Below, piece by piece: positions 27,870 to 38,100 of a stretch of 64,000 nt of DNA. Under the pieces are notes generated by a model. That model had not been told where the DNA came from and did not search any database. It saw nothing but the letters and a program-made list of their open reading frames with translations. The stretch is taken from assembly GCA_017620475.1 (NCBI GenBank), contig JAFZQI010000045.1:1-64000 (forward strand). Direction: 5' to 3'. How positions within the stretch are numbered: position 1 is the first letter of the stretch; each line of letters begins with the position of its first letter. This DNA comes from Clostridiales bacterium. Lineage in GTDB: Bacteria; Bacillota; Clostridia; Saccharofermentanales; Saccharofermentanaceae. A program made the position numbers and the translations under genes.

Positions 27870-27922
27870 CCTAAGAAAAGCCCATCTGCCTTTCTTTCGA
27901 AAAACAGACGGTCTTTCTTAGG
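27870..27922. repeat. long imperfect inverted repeat
   Basis: Arms of about 18-19 nt begin CCTAAGAAA and end TTTCTTAGG, with inner arms CATCTG/CAGACG. There are about two mismatches and one bulge, and the loop is about 16 nt. No run of T follows on either strand, so it is not a normal terminator. It lies between a plus-strand terminator and the minus-strand lipoprotein gene. Confidence 0.5.
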
Positions 27923-28016
27923 AGAATAACTATGATTTCTTGCTTGCATATACCTGCGATCCCGCAGATGCGGAACCATCAACATGAGGTCGGCCGGTCT
28001 TTCCGGACCGATCGTA

Positions 28017-28718
28017 TCAGACCGTCCAGATCCCGTTCTTAAGTGATGCGGACAGGTCCTTCGTTAGAAACGGGACATCCCCGTTCGCTTCGCTCACCAG
28101 GATCTTCAGCGTAACGGAAGTATCCGTAATACGATGCACATCGACCGTAATCACACCGGCCGGATCGGACGGATCTTTTTCCGGCTCGACCGTAACAACG
28201 GTATCCACCCACTTTTCCTTCAGCACAACTTCCAGTGCCCTCTTCTCTTTGGCGCTAAGGAAAGCATCGCCGTCAAAAGAGATCTCCCACCGGCTCATAT
28301 CCGCAGGCGTCGAGGACGGAAACATATTGCTGATCTGTGTGGAAATAAACTCTACGCTATTGGACTTGCTGCCCGTGATCCGAACTTCAGACACATCCGA
28401 GAACTGGCAAGGATAAGTTTGAAGCACATATCCGTCGTAGGCCAGGGAAACCGTCATGCCCGGCTTCACCGAAGCTGTCGTGACCGATGAACCGTCCATA
28501 TCATAGATCGGCTGACCGGCGGCGTTGAAAACATAAAGGGAAGTATCTTCGTCTTTCTCGGCGATGGCATAACATAACTGGTTACGTTTATACACGATCT
28601 CCAGATCGATATGTGTTTTATTCCCGCTCTCGCCGGACGGACCCGGTTTCGTGCAGGAGGCACAGAAAAAGAGGACCGACATCAGAAACAAGACACAAAC
28701 ACGTGTTCTTTTTCTCAT
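28017..28718 (-). CDS. putative lipoprotein of unknown function
   Basis: The 233-residue product has a lysine/arginine start, a hydrophobic stretch (about 6-19) and a signal-peptidase II type site CASC near residue 21, so it is probably lipid-anchored outside the cell. The rest looks like small beta domains with no catalytic motif I recognise. ATG 28718 has GGAGG 6 nt upstream, which fits better than the upstream in-frame ATG. No neighbour explains its role. Confidence 0.65.
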   Translation of the reverse strand: MRKRTRVCVLFLMSVLFFCASCTKPGPSGESGNKTHIDLEIVYKRNQLCYAIAEKDEDTSLYVFNAAGQPIYDMDGSSVTTASVKPGMTVSLAYDGYVLQTYPCQFSDVSEVRITGSKSNSVEFISTQISNMFPSSTPADMSRWEISFDGDAFLSAKEKRALEVVLKEKWVDTVVTVEPEKDPSDPAGVITVDVHRITDTSVTLKILVSEANGDVPFLTKDLSASLKNGIWTV

Positions 28719-28838
28719 ATCCATCCTCCTTAACCGTATCACGCCATCACATCCCAAGGCTTACAACTATAGTCTATCGGGCATATATTTCAAAAGTGTG
28801 AATGGCTTGTATATAACTGATTAAGCATAGTGGAGGGT

Positions 28839-28867
28839 TTGACATTATGCCCGATTCATGGCACAAT
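28839..28867 (+). promoter_or_regulatory. promoter of tRNA-Gly
   Basis: TTGACA (28839-28844), 17-nt spacer, CACAAT (28862-28867). The -35 box is perfect and the -10 box matches 4 of 6. Transcription would start about 20 nt before the tRNA. Confidence 0.65.
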
Positions 28868-28892
28868 TTCGTTTGTAATGATATACATATCC

Positions 28893-28966
28893 GCGGGTAT
28901 AGTTCATCGGTAGAACGTCAGCTTCCCAAGCTGAACAGGAGGGTTCGACTCCCTTTATCCGCTCCA
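28893..28966 (+). tRNA. tRNA-Gly, anticodon CCC
   Basis: The 74-nt sequence folds as a cloverleaf: acceptor GCGGGTA/TATCCGC, anticodon arm TCAGC-TTCCCAA-GCTGA with anticodon CCC, and TTCGACT in the T arm. The CCA end is encoded. Confidence 0.93.
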
Positions 28967-28971
28967 GAAGA

Positions 28972-29004
28972 AACTTCGGAACCATACACGGTTCCGAAGT
29001 TTTT
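28972..29004 (+). terminator. rho-independent terminator after tRNA-Gly
   Basis: Arms AACTTCGGAACC and GGTTCCGAAGTT form a near-perfect hairpin with a short loop, followed by TTTTTAT. Confidence 0.9.
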
Positions 29005-29107
29005 ATTTCCCCCTGTTTTCCCCTCACAAATCCATGTTTCATCTTGACTTTTTTCCTTATAGATGGCAAACTGTATGACGTGCTTCACGAAAGCACATCT
29101 TCTATCT

Positions 29108-29183
29108 GCCTTTATAGCTCAGTAGGTAGAGCGCATCCATGGTAAGGATGAGGTCACCAGTTCGATCCTGGTTAAAGGCTCCA
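29108..29183 (+). tRNA. tRNA-Thr, anticodon GGT
   Basis: The 76-nt sequence has acceptor GCCTTTA/TAAAGGC, D arm AGCTCAGTAGGTAGAGC, anticodon arm CATCC-ATGGTAA-GGATG (anticodon GGT), T arm TTCGATC and an encoded CCA. A TTGACT at 29044-29049 may be its -35 box, but the matching -10 is poor. Confidence 0.93.
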
Positions 29184-29215
29184 AAGAGAAGGCCGTATGT
29201 TCCGGCCATAGACAG

Positions 29216-29237
29216 AAGCCCCGATTTCGGGGCTTTT
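29216..29237 (+). terminator. rho-independent terminator after tRNA-Thr
   Basis: AAGCCCCG pairs with CGGGGCTT around a short ATTT loop and is followed by TTTT. A second hairpin GGCC...GGCC lies just upstream at 29191-29208. Confidence 0.88.
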
Positions 29238-29369
29238 GTTGTATCAGGAGCTAACATCTCTGCGGAATCTGCTTTCACTCACCGGACTTGCGCGTTACGT
29301 CAGTTTTTTACCTGAAGATAGGGTATAATGTTTCTTGTAATGGAAATGTATCCGTCGGAGGTATCAGTC

Positions 29370-29810
29370 ATGAAGATCTGTCCCAAATGCAATCATCAGA
29401 ATGCGAACACGGCATCCATTTGTAAGAACTGCGGTGAAAACCTCAATACCACTTCGACCATCGAAGAGGTCAAAGATACCGAGCCGGAAAAGACCGCAAG
29501 GCCGAGAATATCTCTGCTCTTTGCGCTTCTTTCTTTTGCCGCCGGAACCTGCAAAGAAGCTATACCGGCAGCCATGGAGGAAGGCGGCGGAACACCGCTG
29601 ATGTACTGTGCCTACTTTGCCTGTTTTATTCTTTCCGTCCTGCTTCTGGTTCTGAGTATCATCAAGCTGCGCGGCATCTTCAAAGAACCTCCGGTTCCGA
29701 CATCCGGGTTTGCCGCCATGCTTCTGATCGTACTTTGCATCGTTCTTATCTTCCTGGACGTTCTTTCCATGCCTTCCATGGTAAGCCAATTCATCGATCT
29801 GATCCGATAG
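29370..29810 (+). CDS. zinc-ribbon membrane protein of unknown function
   Basis: The 146-residue product starts with a zinc ribbon (CPKCNHQN near 4-7 and CKNCGENL near 18-21) followed by a charged linker and three likely membrane helices (about 44-60, 76-97 and 115-137). Such proteins are common in clostridia and their function is unknown. The ATG at 29370 is chosen because GGAGG lies 8 nt upstream; the in-frame sequence further upstream lacks this. A possible TATAAT at 29322 precedes it. Confidence 0.7.
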   Translation: MKICPKCNHQNANTASICKNCGENLNTTSTIEEVKDTEPEKTARPRISLLFALLSFAAGTCKEAIPAAMEEGGGTPLMYCAYFACFILSVLLLVLSIIKLRGIFKEPPVPTSGFAAMLLIVLCIVLIFLDVLSMPSMVSQFIDLIR

Positions 29811-29937
29811 TACAGAGAAAAAATACCGTCGTATTCATCTATGAACACGACGGTAAATGACATGAATAAACCGTCACAAACATTTCTACGGCCTGTGATA
29901 CAATGTGCGTAGAAAACACGAAAGGCAAGGCGAGAGT

Positions 29938-30681
29938 ATGGCATCTTTTGAAGAAAGACTCAAGAAACTCCAGGACATTCTGGATGATGCGAAGTCGGTC
30001 GTATTCTTCGGCGGAGCAGGAGTCTCCACCGAGAGCGGAATTCCGGATTTCCGCAGCAAAGACGGACTATACAACCAGCACGATGTGCAGTTCGACAAGT
30101 ATCCTCCTGAATATCTTTTGAGCCACAGTTGCCTCTACGACCAGCCGAAGGTTTTCTTCGAATATTATCGACAGAAGATGGACTGCCGGACGATCGAACC
30201 GAACATCACGCACAAGAAACTTGCCGAGATGGAGAGATCCGGGAAACTCACATGCGTGATCACCCAGAATATCGATGGTCTTCATCAGAAGGCCGGAAGC
30301 AAGAAGGTGTTCGAGGTACACGGCACGACACAGCGCGTATATTGCGACAAATGCGGAAAAGAGTATCCATACGATATCCTGTTCACATCGACGGAACCGG
30401 TTCCACACTGCACATGCGGCGGTATGCTCAGGCCGGACGTCACACTCTATGAAGAGAGTCTTCCTCATGAGGCCTGGGATGGAGCAACACGTGCGCTGGC
30501 CAAAGCGGACGTATTCATCATCGGCGGAACTTCTCTGACGGTATATCCGGCAAATACCCTTACCCACTATTTCCGTGGGCAGCATCTGATCATTATGAAT
30601 CGGGATGAGACCGCGCAGGACCGTTATGCGGAGATCGTCTTCCACGAGGGCCTTGGCGAGATCTTCTCACGTATCCATTGA
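29938..30681 (+). CDS. cobB: NAD-dependent protein deacylase of the sirtuin family
   Basis: Sirtuins remove acyl groups from lysines, consuming NAD. The 247-residue product has GAGVSTESGIPDFRS for NAD binding, TQNIDGLH, the catalytic His in EVHGT, a zinc module CDKCGKEY...CTCGG, and GGTSLTVYP. All key residues are present. A purine-rich site lies upstream of ATG 29938. It is 24 nt from the amidase gene that follows. Confidence 0.93.
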   Translation: MASFEERLKKLQDILDDAKSVVFFGGAGVSTESGIPDFRSKDGLYNQHDVQFDKYPPEYLLSHSCLYDQPKVFFEYYRQKMDCRTIEPNITHKKLAEMERSGKLTCVITQNIDGLHQKAGSKKVFEVHGTTQRVYCDKCGKEYPYDILFTSTEPVPHCTCGGMLRPDVTLYEESLPHEAWDGATRALAKADVFIIGGTSLTVYPANTLTHYFRGQHLIIMNRDETAQDRYAEIVFHEGLGEIFSRIH

Positions 30682-30705
30682 CCTTTACTAACGAAAGGAT
30701 AATTC

Positions 30706-31956
30706 ATGAAACAAAAACACACCACCCCGCGCAAGGAACAGCCTGTTTCTTCACGGGAAAACTCTGATGCCTCTTCCACTAAAGAAAACAAAACAGAATC
30801 CGGCTTTTTCAAAAGACTTCTGATCTTCTGCCTCATCGCTGCCATCCTTCTGGGATGCTTTGCGGGAGCGCTTTTCTACCTGGATGAGAACGGAAAGCTT
30901 GAGAGTATCCGCGCACAATTTTCCTCCACCCGCTCCGGGAAAGGAAAGACAGGAGACTATTATCTCGAATCCGACGAGAAAGCCAAATCCAGAAAGAATA
31001 CTTCCGGCAGCACGGGAACAAACGAAACCAGGGAAACGAAAGACTACAGCGATACCGAGCGGGAGACTCTCACATTACCGGATGACGGAGATGACGGAGA
31101 TCTTTGCGGGTACACGATCATCCTGGATGCCGGACACGGCGGACGCGACACCGGCTGCGTGTTCCCTTTCAACAACCCGCAATACAACGAGTGCGACTTC
31201 AACCTTCGTATCGCACAGCGCGTCAAAGAGGAACTGGAAAGCCGCGGAGCCACCGTATATCTGCTCCGTAACGATGACAGCTGGGTCTCACTCTACAGCC
31301 GTATTGCCCAGACGCACCTGATCTGTCTGGACATCGCCGAGAGTCAGGGGATCCTCCCCTTCTCTTCTTCCCGTGCCGACGAACTCCGCGCACTTCTTCA
31401 GGAGAGCGTCGACATCAATGAAGACAGTGTCGCTTCCGGCGGCATGGGGCTCATGGTCGGTTCGGGTGTAGGCGAAGATCTCGAAGAACTTTTCGAGATG
31501 GAATACCAGCTGGATCATGTGCTTTTCCTGTCGATCCATCTGAACTCCCACGAAGCCAGAAGACTGCACGGCACACAGATATTCTATGTCACGGACGAAT
31601 CCGTCATTGAGAGCGAGCGCCACCTGGCAAAAACCAACGCGGATTTCCAAAGATCGGATTTTCCCAAACGTGAAGAGTATTACGGCCGCCACAACGATGA
31701 CAATGAGCTCCTCGCTTGCTGCCTCTACGACAACATCGTAGGCAACATCCCGGACTTCTCTACAAACGCCACACCGGTATGCGCGGACAACTACGCCGTA
31801 CTGCGTGAGCACGGTCTTACCGGGGCTCTGATCGAGGTTGCTTATCTTTCCGACGACAATGACCGCGAGATGCTTCTTCAGGACAGTGTTGTTGACGAAG
31901 TCGCAAGCTCCGTAGGTGATGGCGTAAAGATGTACTTCCTTCAGAGAGGAATCTGA
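30706..31956 (+). CDS. N-acetylmuramoyl-L-alanine amidase (Amidase_3), membrane-anchored
   Basis: The 416-residue protein has an N-terminal membrane helix (about 37-58), a Ser/Thr/Lys linker and an Amidase_3 zinc domain (about 135-412). Zinc ligands are His144 (DAGHGG), Glu162 (NECDFNL) and His278 (SIHLN); the catalytic Glu377 is in LIEVAYLS. A roughly 68-residue insertion (about 205-272) separates the first half from the SIH motif, and the paralogue at 32097 has the same insertion. It cleaves the sugar-peptide bond of the wall, perhaps in daughter separation. Confidence 0.9.
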   Translation: MKQKHTTPRKEQPVSSRENSDASSTKENKTESGFFKRLLIFCLIAAILLGCFAGALFYLDENGKLESIRAQFSSTRSGKGKTGDYYLESDEKAKSRKNTSGSTGTNETRETKDYSDTERETLTLPDDGDDGDLCGYTIILDAGHGGRDTGCVFPFNNPQYNECDFNLRIAQRVKEELESRGATVYLLRNDDSWVSLYSRIAQTHLICLDIAESQGILPFSSSRADELRALLQESVDINEDSVASGGMGLMVGSGVGEDLEELFEMEYQLDHVLFLSIHLNSHEARRLHGTQIFYVTDESVIESERHLAKTNADFQRSDFPKREEYYGRHNDDNELLACCLYDNIVGNIPDFSTNATPVCADNYAVLREHGLTGALIEVAYLSDDNDREMLLQDSVVDEVASSVGDGVKMYFLQRGI

Positions 31957-32030
31957 ATTCTTCTTGACAAACTGATGAAAAAACCTCGGTTTTCCCTCTT
32001 TCTTCGCCGTGTTTTAAGCGAAAATGACCG

Positions 32031-32054
32031 TCTGGTAATTTACAAATTACCAGA
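32031..32054. repeat. perfect 10-bp palindrome, likely operator of the second amidase
   Basis: TCTGGTAATT (32031-32040) and AATTACCAGA (32045-32054) are exact inverse complements separated by TACA. It overlaps the -35 box of the promoter at 32039 and lies 43 nt before the start codon. Symmetric operators of this size bind dimeric repressors, but no regulator is identified. Confidence 0.7.
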
Positions 32055-32066
32055 ATGGCTTATACT
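32039..32066 (+). promoter_or_regulatory. promoter of the second amidase gene
   Basis: TTTACA (32039-32044), 16-nt spacer, TATACT (32061-32066), each 5 of 6 matches. The -35 sits within the palindrome at 32031-32054. Confidence 0.6.
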
Positions 32067-32096
32067 TATATTGCACGTAAAAGAGAGGAAGTAGTG

Positions 32097-33290
32097 ATGA
32101 ATAACAATCAACTGCATTCGAGCCAAAACAGGGGCGCAACCCAAACCAATCCAACCCAACCCTATTCCCAAACGAGACGCCCCGCTCGAAGAAAATCTAA
32201 AGCCGAGATTGCCCGTCGTCTGTTTTTTGCCAAGTGCGTAATCGCCGTGTGCATGACTCTCGTTCTCGGTGGCGTCGTGTATCTTCTCTGCCGCTCGGGT
32301 CTCTTTTCCAAATCCTCCTCAAAGAAGGAGTCATCCATAACCTCCCTGACGTCTGTGATCACTTCGGCGGTCCCTTCGTCAGAGGAGAGTTCCGCTGCAC
32401 CGACCGAGCTTCCTGCTGACATGTCCGGATATACCGTCATTCTGGATCCGGGACACGGTGGATGGGATCGCGGCACTTCGTATCCTTTCAACAGTGACCA
32501 AAACGAAGAGCCGACCATCACCATCAAGATCGCCGGCTATCTCAAGGAAGAACTCGAAAGCCGCGGCGCAAAAGTCTATGTCACACGTACGGAAGACAAC
32601 TACTATTCCCTCTACTACCGCTTAGCGGAAGTACACCTGATCTGCATGGATATCGCCAAAGAAAGAGGCATCCTTCCCTTCTCCGCCGATCGTGAACAGG
32701 AACTCCGTTCACTGCTGCAGAAAATCAAGGACGTCAATGACAACAGTTACGAGAAGGGCGGTATGGGATTCATGGCCGGTACCGGTGCAGGTCCCGAGCT
32801 CAAAGAGCTTTTCGAGATGGAATACCAGCTGACCAATGTCGTATTTATCTCCATCCACCTCAACGCTCACTATACCGACGACGGACAGCCCGTCGACCAT
32901 CACGGTATCGAGGTCACCTACGTAACGGACGATGCAGTCAATGAATATGAGGGCAAGCCGAAGAATCAGACCGCCGGCGCGCCTGTCCGTGAGGCCTATC
33001 ACGGCCGTCCGAACGAGCATAACCTCCTGTTCTGCCAGACCCTGTACGATGCCATCATCGCGGATACGCCGGCACTGAAATCCAATATGGATAAGCCCGT
33101 ATATACCGCCAACTGGGCCGTCATCCGCAAGACCGGACTGGTCGGCACGCTTCTGGAGTTCGGCTTCATTTCACACGAGACCGACCGCGCCATCCTTCAG
33201 GATGAGGCGGCTTTAAAAGTCGTCTGCAGCTCCGTTGCAGACGGAATTGAGGAGTATTTCAAGCAGATCGGCGTAAACACAACCGCCTAA
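32097..33290 (+). CDS. second N-acetylmuramoyl-L-alanine amidase (Amidase_3), paralogue
   Basis: The 397-residue product is clearly related to the gene at 30706: membrane helix (about 42-64), low-complexity linker, then DPGHGGWDRG, NEEPTITIKIA, SIHLNAH and LLEFGFIS with the usual His-Glu-His-Glu set. It carries the same insertion, with shared GILPFS and ELFEMEYQL motifs. The start at 32097 (AGAGGAAGTAGTG upstream) is preferred over the in-frame codons upstream. The extra copy may be induced separately, judging by its operator. Confidence 0.9.
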   Translation: MNNNQLHSSQNRGATQTNPTQPYSQTRRPARRKSKAEIARRLFFAKCVIAVCMTLVLGGVVYLLCRSGLFSKSSSKKESSITSLTSVITSAVPSSEESSAAPTELPADMSGYTVILDPGHGGWDRGTSYPFNSDQNEEPTITIKIAGYLKEELESRGAKVYVTRTEDNYYSLYYRLAEVHLICMDIAKERGILPFSADREQELRSLLQKIKDVNDNSYEKGGMGFMAGTGAGPELKELFEMEYQLTNVVFISIHLNAHYTDDGQPVDHHGIEVTYVTDDAVNEYEGKPKNQTAGAPVREAYHGRPNEHNLLFCQTLYDAIIADTPALKSNMDKPVYTANWAVIRKTGLVGTLLEFGFISHETDRAILQDEAALKVVCSSVADGIEEYFKQIGVNTTA

Positions 33291-33308
33291 TTCAAACGAG
33301 GTCTTCCT

Positions 33309-34178
33309 ATGAACATCGCGATCGTCACCGGCGCCTCCTCCGGAATGGGAAAAGCATTTGTCAAGCACCTTGCTTCGGAAGAAGATGCGCGTCTCGGCGC
33401 CCCTTACGATGAGATCTGGATGATCGCCCGTTCCCGCGACAAACTGGAGTCCCTTAAAGAAGAAATCTGCGGAACGAAGACAGAGTCTTCCGGCACAAAG
33501 ACATCTGCAGTCTCCGATTCCTCCGCGCGAAAAGCACTGCTCCGCGTCGTTTCTTTAGACCTGACCGATCCGTCCTCTATTTCCGTTTTATCCGATATGC
33601 TCGCTTCCGAAAAGCCCACCATCCGCTTGCTCATCAACTGCGCAGGCATGGGAAGAAACGGTGCTTTTGCCGAGCAGACTAAAGAAGACACCCATTCCGC
33701 CATCACGCTTAACTGTGGCGCCCTTTCCGAACTGACAAACATCTGTCTTCCATATATGATTCCGGCCGCGGCATCGCTCTCCAAACAAGAAGCCCCACGC
33801 ATCCTCAATATCGCCTCGTCCGCAGGATTTCTCCCGCAGCCCGGCTACGCGGTCTACGCCGCCACCAAATCCTATGTCATCTCTTTCTCCCGTGCGCTCT
33901 CGGAAGAACTGAGAGGAAAGAATATCACGGTGACCTGCGTCTGTCCCGGTCCCTGCGATACAGACTTCATCAAGCTCAGCAAGAACGACCCGAATGCCAC
34001 CTTCACCGGAATCAAAGCCAGGTTCGTCACTACCACGGACAAGCTTATTCCGGCCTCCCTTAAGGCCACAAAGAAGGGGAAGAGCATGCTGGTCTACGGG
34101 CTGGGTCAGAAGGCACTCCACGTCGCCTCCAAGATCCTTCCCACCCGGCTTATTCTCTTTTTCGAACGCGGTGTGTAA
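33309..34178 (+). CDS. short-chain dehydrogenase/reductase family protein
   Basis: The 289-residue product has the SDR cofactor motif TGASSGMGKA near the N-terminus, the NCAGMGRNGAF segment, and the active-site YxxxK in YAVYAATKSYV. The start has GAGG 7 nt upstream. An acyl or sugar substrate cannot be read from sequence. It follows the second amidase by 18 nt and may be in the same transcript. Confidence 0.85.
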   Translation: MNIAIVTGASSGMGKAFVKHLASEEDARLGAPYDEIWMIARSRDKLESLKEEICGTKTESSGTKTSAVSDSSARKALLRVVSLDLTDPSSISVLSDMLASEKPTIRLLINCAGMGRNGAFAEQTKEDTHSAITLNCGALSELTNICLPYMIPAAASLSKQEAPRILNIASSAGFLPQPGYAVYAATKSYVISFSRALSEELRGKNITVTCVCPGPCDTDFIKLSKNDPNATFTGIKARFVTTTDKLIPASLKATKKGKSMLVYGLGQKALHVASKILPTRLILFFERGV

Positions 34179-34184
34179 TTACGC

Positions 34185-35105
34185 TTAGGACCCGGGAAGC
34201 TTAAATATCGTCTTCTCCTTCCCCTTTGTGACCCATTTCCGAAGGATGTCCATGGCTTTCCCGATCAGGATGCCGATGAGAAATCCCACGACATTCATCC
34301 ACAGGTCATCAATGTCGCACTGACCGATCCTCAGGAAATACTGGCACCCTTCGATCACACCGGCCAGAACGACCGGGATCAGATAGAGGATCCACTTATG
34401 CGGGCGTTTGCGCCACCATAGTCCCAGATAGAAGCCCAAAGGCGCAAAGATAAGAAGGTTGCCGAAAAACTGGACGAATACTCCGCCTTGAAAACGACCG
34501 GACCGGATGTGCGGCCAGTACGTGGCAAATGCGCCCTTGAAGGGGATCAGGTTCAGCGTGACCGCCTCAGGAACGACCGCACTTCTCTGGAAGATAAAAA
34601 GGTCCAGAAGCAGGATAATGTAGAGGATCGAGAACACGATACTCGAGCACAGGAACCCCTTACTGAAGGTCTTTCGGATATGGGACGCATTCCATTTCTT
34701 ATGGGCAAACAGCCGTATCAGAAGAGTGATCGTAACCCCGCCGCACCACATCAGGATAATGCGGAACCACCACTCGTAATCCATGTTTTTTAAGATGGCC
34801 TTCCATCCGTCATTCCGCACCCTGTTAAATACAAACAGTGCCACATTCAAGAGAAGTCCGCCCGTCTGAAGAAGGGAACAGATAAAGTGGCTCTTCGACA
34901 GAAGAAACATCATGAGCGTAATGGCCAGCGAGGCGCCGAGCAGGAAGATCTCCTGCGTAGGAGATAGGAACCGTTCACTATACCCGATAAAGAACGGATG
35001 CAGAAACACACCCAGGATAAAGAAAATCGTCTGTATCGCAGGATGTGTTTTCTTTGGCTGACGGGATCGTCTCCCGCTTTTATTCCGATTCGTTGTTCGC
35101 GTCAT
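34185..35105 (-). CDS. VanZ-family membrane protein
   Basis: The 306-residue product has about seven hydrophobic helices and a VanZ-like core ([20 protein letters not shown], then [10 protein letters not shown]). VanZ-family proteins are often linked to teicoplanin tolerance, but most members have no known role. Its ATG overlaps the stop codon of the cellulase gene by 4 nt, so the two genes are translationally coupled. Confidence 0.85.
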   Translation of the reverse strand: MTRTTNRNKSGRRSRQPKKTHPAIQTIFFILGVFLHPFFIGYSERFLSPTQEIFLLGASLAITLMMFLLSKSHFICSLLQTGGLLLNVALFVFNRVRNDGWKAILKNMDYEWWFRIILMWCGGVTITLLIRLFAHKKWNASHIRKTFSKGFLCSSIVFSILYIILLLDLFIFQRSAVVPEAVTLNLIPFKGAFATYWPHIRSGRFQGGVFVQFFGNLLIFAPLGFYLGLWWRKRPHKWILYLIPVVLAGVIEGCQYFLRIGQCDIDDLWMNVVGFLIGILIGKAMDILRKWVTKGKEKTIFKLPGS

Positions 35106-38100
35106 TCTTCCCCGCTGTTTTCCTGTTCCGGTTTCTTAGTATCTTCCGGCTTCGTTTCATCCGGATTCGGCTTGGCCCAGATCGGTCTGCCGTTCGGGAT
35201 TGCAGAACCGGAAGCCCATGTCGGAAGGATATTCTCTTTCGGCTGAATCGGCTCCGTTTCCGACCTTGGGACGGAAGACCCGAAGTCCTTTAAGATCCCC
35301 GGAGTACCCGTGTCGGCAGGACGTGATGCGGTTGCACCTGCTCCGGTTTGACGTGACATCGATGCACTCGTATTGCCGGGACGCGTTGCCGATGTACCTA
35401 TCCCAGCCGGACGTGGCATCGGGCGGGTCGAGCTGACCGGACGGGCAGCAGAACTGCTTGGTCTGGCCGGACCGGTTCCCTGTCTCTTAAACGGCGATTT
35501 CGGTGTAGACTCATCGGAAGAAGCGCCTGCCGAAGAATCATTCTTCGCTTCCGGATCCGAAGTCTGCGTCGCTGCGGAAGCGGAGGCCGCCGTTGCAGAA
35601 GCCGAAGCCGCAGGTCTTGCCATCGGGCGCGGATTTTCGCCTGCTGACGCAGATTTAGCTGACGGACGCAGATTCGTACCCGCCGCCGGTTTGGCTATCG
35701 GTCTCGGACTCGGCCTGATCGAAGAACTCTTTGCCTGCGAAGCTACAGCGGATTTATCCGAATCAGAAGCCGCCTCGCCCTTTTTCGTCGGACGGTATTT
35801 CCCCGCGAATTCATTATTCTTCTTGCTTTGCGGATACATATCCGGACTGAACTGGAACCGCGAACTCGGTTCCGGCTCGATTTCCCACGGAATATCTCTC
35901 TTGAGTTTCTCCGGAAGGTAGAAATGATCGATAATGCGGTTCCATACCTTCGGGAGCTTGATGAAGAGATAAAGCCCGACAAGGATCAGAAGAAGCAGAA
36001 GGATAAGGAGGACATAAATGATGATCTTCTTTACGGAAATGCTCTTCTTCCCTGCACTTGCCGCGGTCGCCATCGCTGCTGCCGCACCTTCAGACGGAGC
36101 GGTATCAGAAGGATCCGCCGGTGTCGTATCATCCGGCGCCGGATCGTTCTTCGGTGAAGACGGTGAAAGCGCTCCGGAATAAGCGGAAAGAGCGATACCA
36201 TTTGCTCCCAGCGGAACCTCGTGGTCCAGACCGACGAACTTATCGTCGTCCTGCCAGAGTACTTCTTTGACAAAAGCATACTTCGCCTCATCCCAGGTCG
36301 TAAAGTCATCAAGGACAAGTCCTCCGGTATCACCTGAATTGGAATTGAAGCACCAGAAAGTATAGTTCAAGTTCTTTTCGCCAATGAGCTGGCGCAGGTA
36401 CGTCATCCATGTCAGGTTCGGTTCCGTCATAAAGCCGCCCCATTCACCGATCAGAAGCGGAGCAATATTCTCGTCATAGATATAAAGCCAGTTCTCGTTC
36501 CAGCAATCCGCCTGCAGGGACTCGTAGGTGAAATCGCCTTCAAACCAAGGCTGCTTATAGACCGTCGGGCCATAGTCATGAGGAGAATACACGATCTGAC
36601 GGTTTCTCTCCTCCGAGCCGAAATCGATGGGGTAGTCCTTCACTCCGCGGAGATTGGCGCCCCACCAGTTGAAGTAGTAATCGTCATTGTTCGTGCTGGA
36701 AAAGTCCCCGTTGGACGCGATATCCTTCGGATAGATCTCGATTCCCTCGATAACGATCAGGAGATTGGGATTCTTATCCAGTACCAGATTGCCGGCCGTC
36801 TCAGCGACATACTTCCAGTTGTTGTCCTGCTGGGAATTATTCCAGATTGCCTTCTCCTCGTTCGGCTTGCCATGCGGCTCGTTCTTGAGGTCAAATGCGA
36901 TGATCGTGTCATCATTCTTATACCGGTCGGCAAGGTAGGAAAGGGCATCGTAGTAATCCTGAAGAGAGACCTTATCCGTATACCAGAGGTTGGTCATGTG
37001 CCCGGACGCATCCGTATTGGCACTGTGGATATCGAGCATCACCTTGATGCCATATTCCCGGCAAAGCGAAAGAGCGTAGTCAAAGATCTCCTGACTGTTC
37101 ATACCGACAAGCTCGGCATTGGTCGCCTGATTGAAGTTCGCCTGCGGGTATTCTCCCTTCTTCCACTGAAGCGCCAGCTCGGCGGACATTGGAATACGCA
37201 GAAGATTGAATCCGTGATCGGCGATTGCCTTCAGTGCATCAGCCATGTTACAGTTCCAGCACCCGTCGAAAATGTTCGTGCCGGTGTTATATCCGAACCA
37301 GTTTACGCCCGTAAGCCAAACCTGTGTACCGTTTCGGTCTACGATCCGGTTCCCGTCTGTAGTCAGCCAGTCATCCCCGTCGACAGGAGTATGTGTTCCG
37401 GCACCCGGGTCTTCCGTTTCAGACGGAGCCTGTGTGGATTCCGTCGTCTCCGAAGAGTCCGAAGGATCAGAAGGCGTCGGCTGCACAGTCGTCTCCGATG
37501 GCGCCGGAGTTACCGTAGCCACCGTACCCGGGACGACCGTCGGATCTGCCGGTTTCGTCGGTGTGGGTGTCACCGGTTTCGTCGGTGTGGGTGTCACCGG
37601 CTTCGTCGGCGTGGGTGTCGCCGGCTTCGTTGGTGTAGGTGTTGCCGGTTTTGTCGGCGTAGGTGTCACCGGCTTCGTCGGCGCAGGTGTCACCGGCTTC
37701 GTCGGCGTAGGCGTTACCGGCTTCGTCGGCGTAGGTGTTACCGGCTTCGTCGGCGTGGGTGTTGCCGGCTTCGTCGGCGTGGGTGTTGCCGGCTTCGTCG
37801 GTGTAGGCGTCGCACCCTTCGTCGGCTTCGGCGTCGGCGACGGAGAAGGCGTCGGCGGGGCAGCGAACTCCGGCTTGATCGTCACGGTAAGGTTCTTTTC
37901 CTCATATTCTCCGGACAGGTTGAAGCCCGCGACTTCAATCGTTTGTCCGGGAGGAACGAGTTGCCATTCACTCTGATTCGTAAGACGGATATGATTATTA
38001 CTGATCTTATCTTCGCCGCAGTTCCAGGACCCGTCAAAGGTCGCGCCATCCGGCAGATAGATATTGATCACCCAGGATGTGATTTCACGCCCGCTGGAGT

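Noticed and set aside
28847-29047. A plus-strand reading frame covering the tRNA-Gly gene
   Set aside because: It is a by-product of tRNA and terminator sequence; the cloverleaf is convincing.
37544-37813. Regular repeats that might be a CRISPR array
   Set aside because: The units are contiguous, in frame and encode TPTPTKP; there are no spacers or cas genes.
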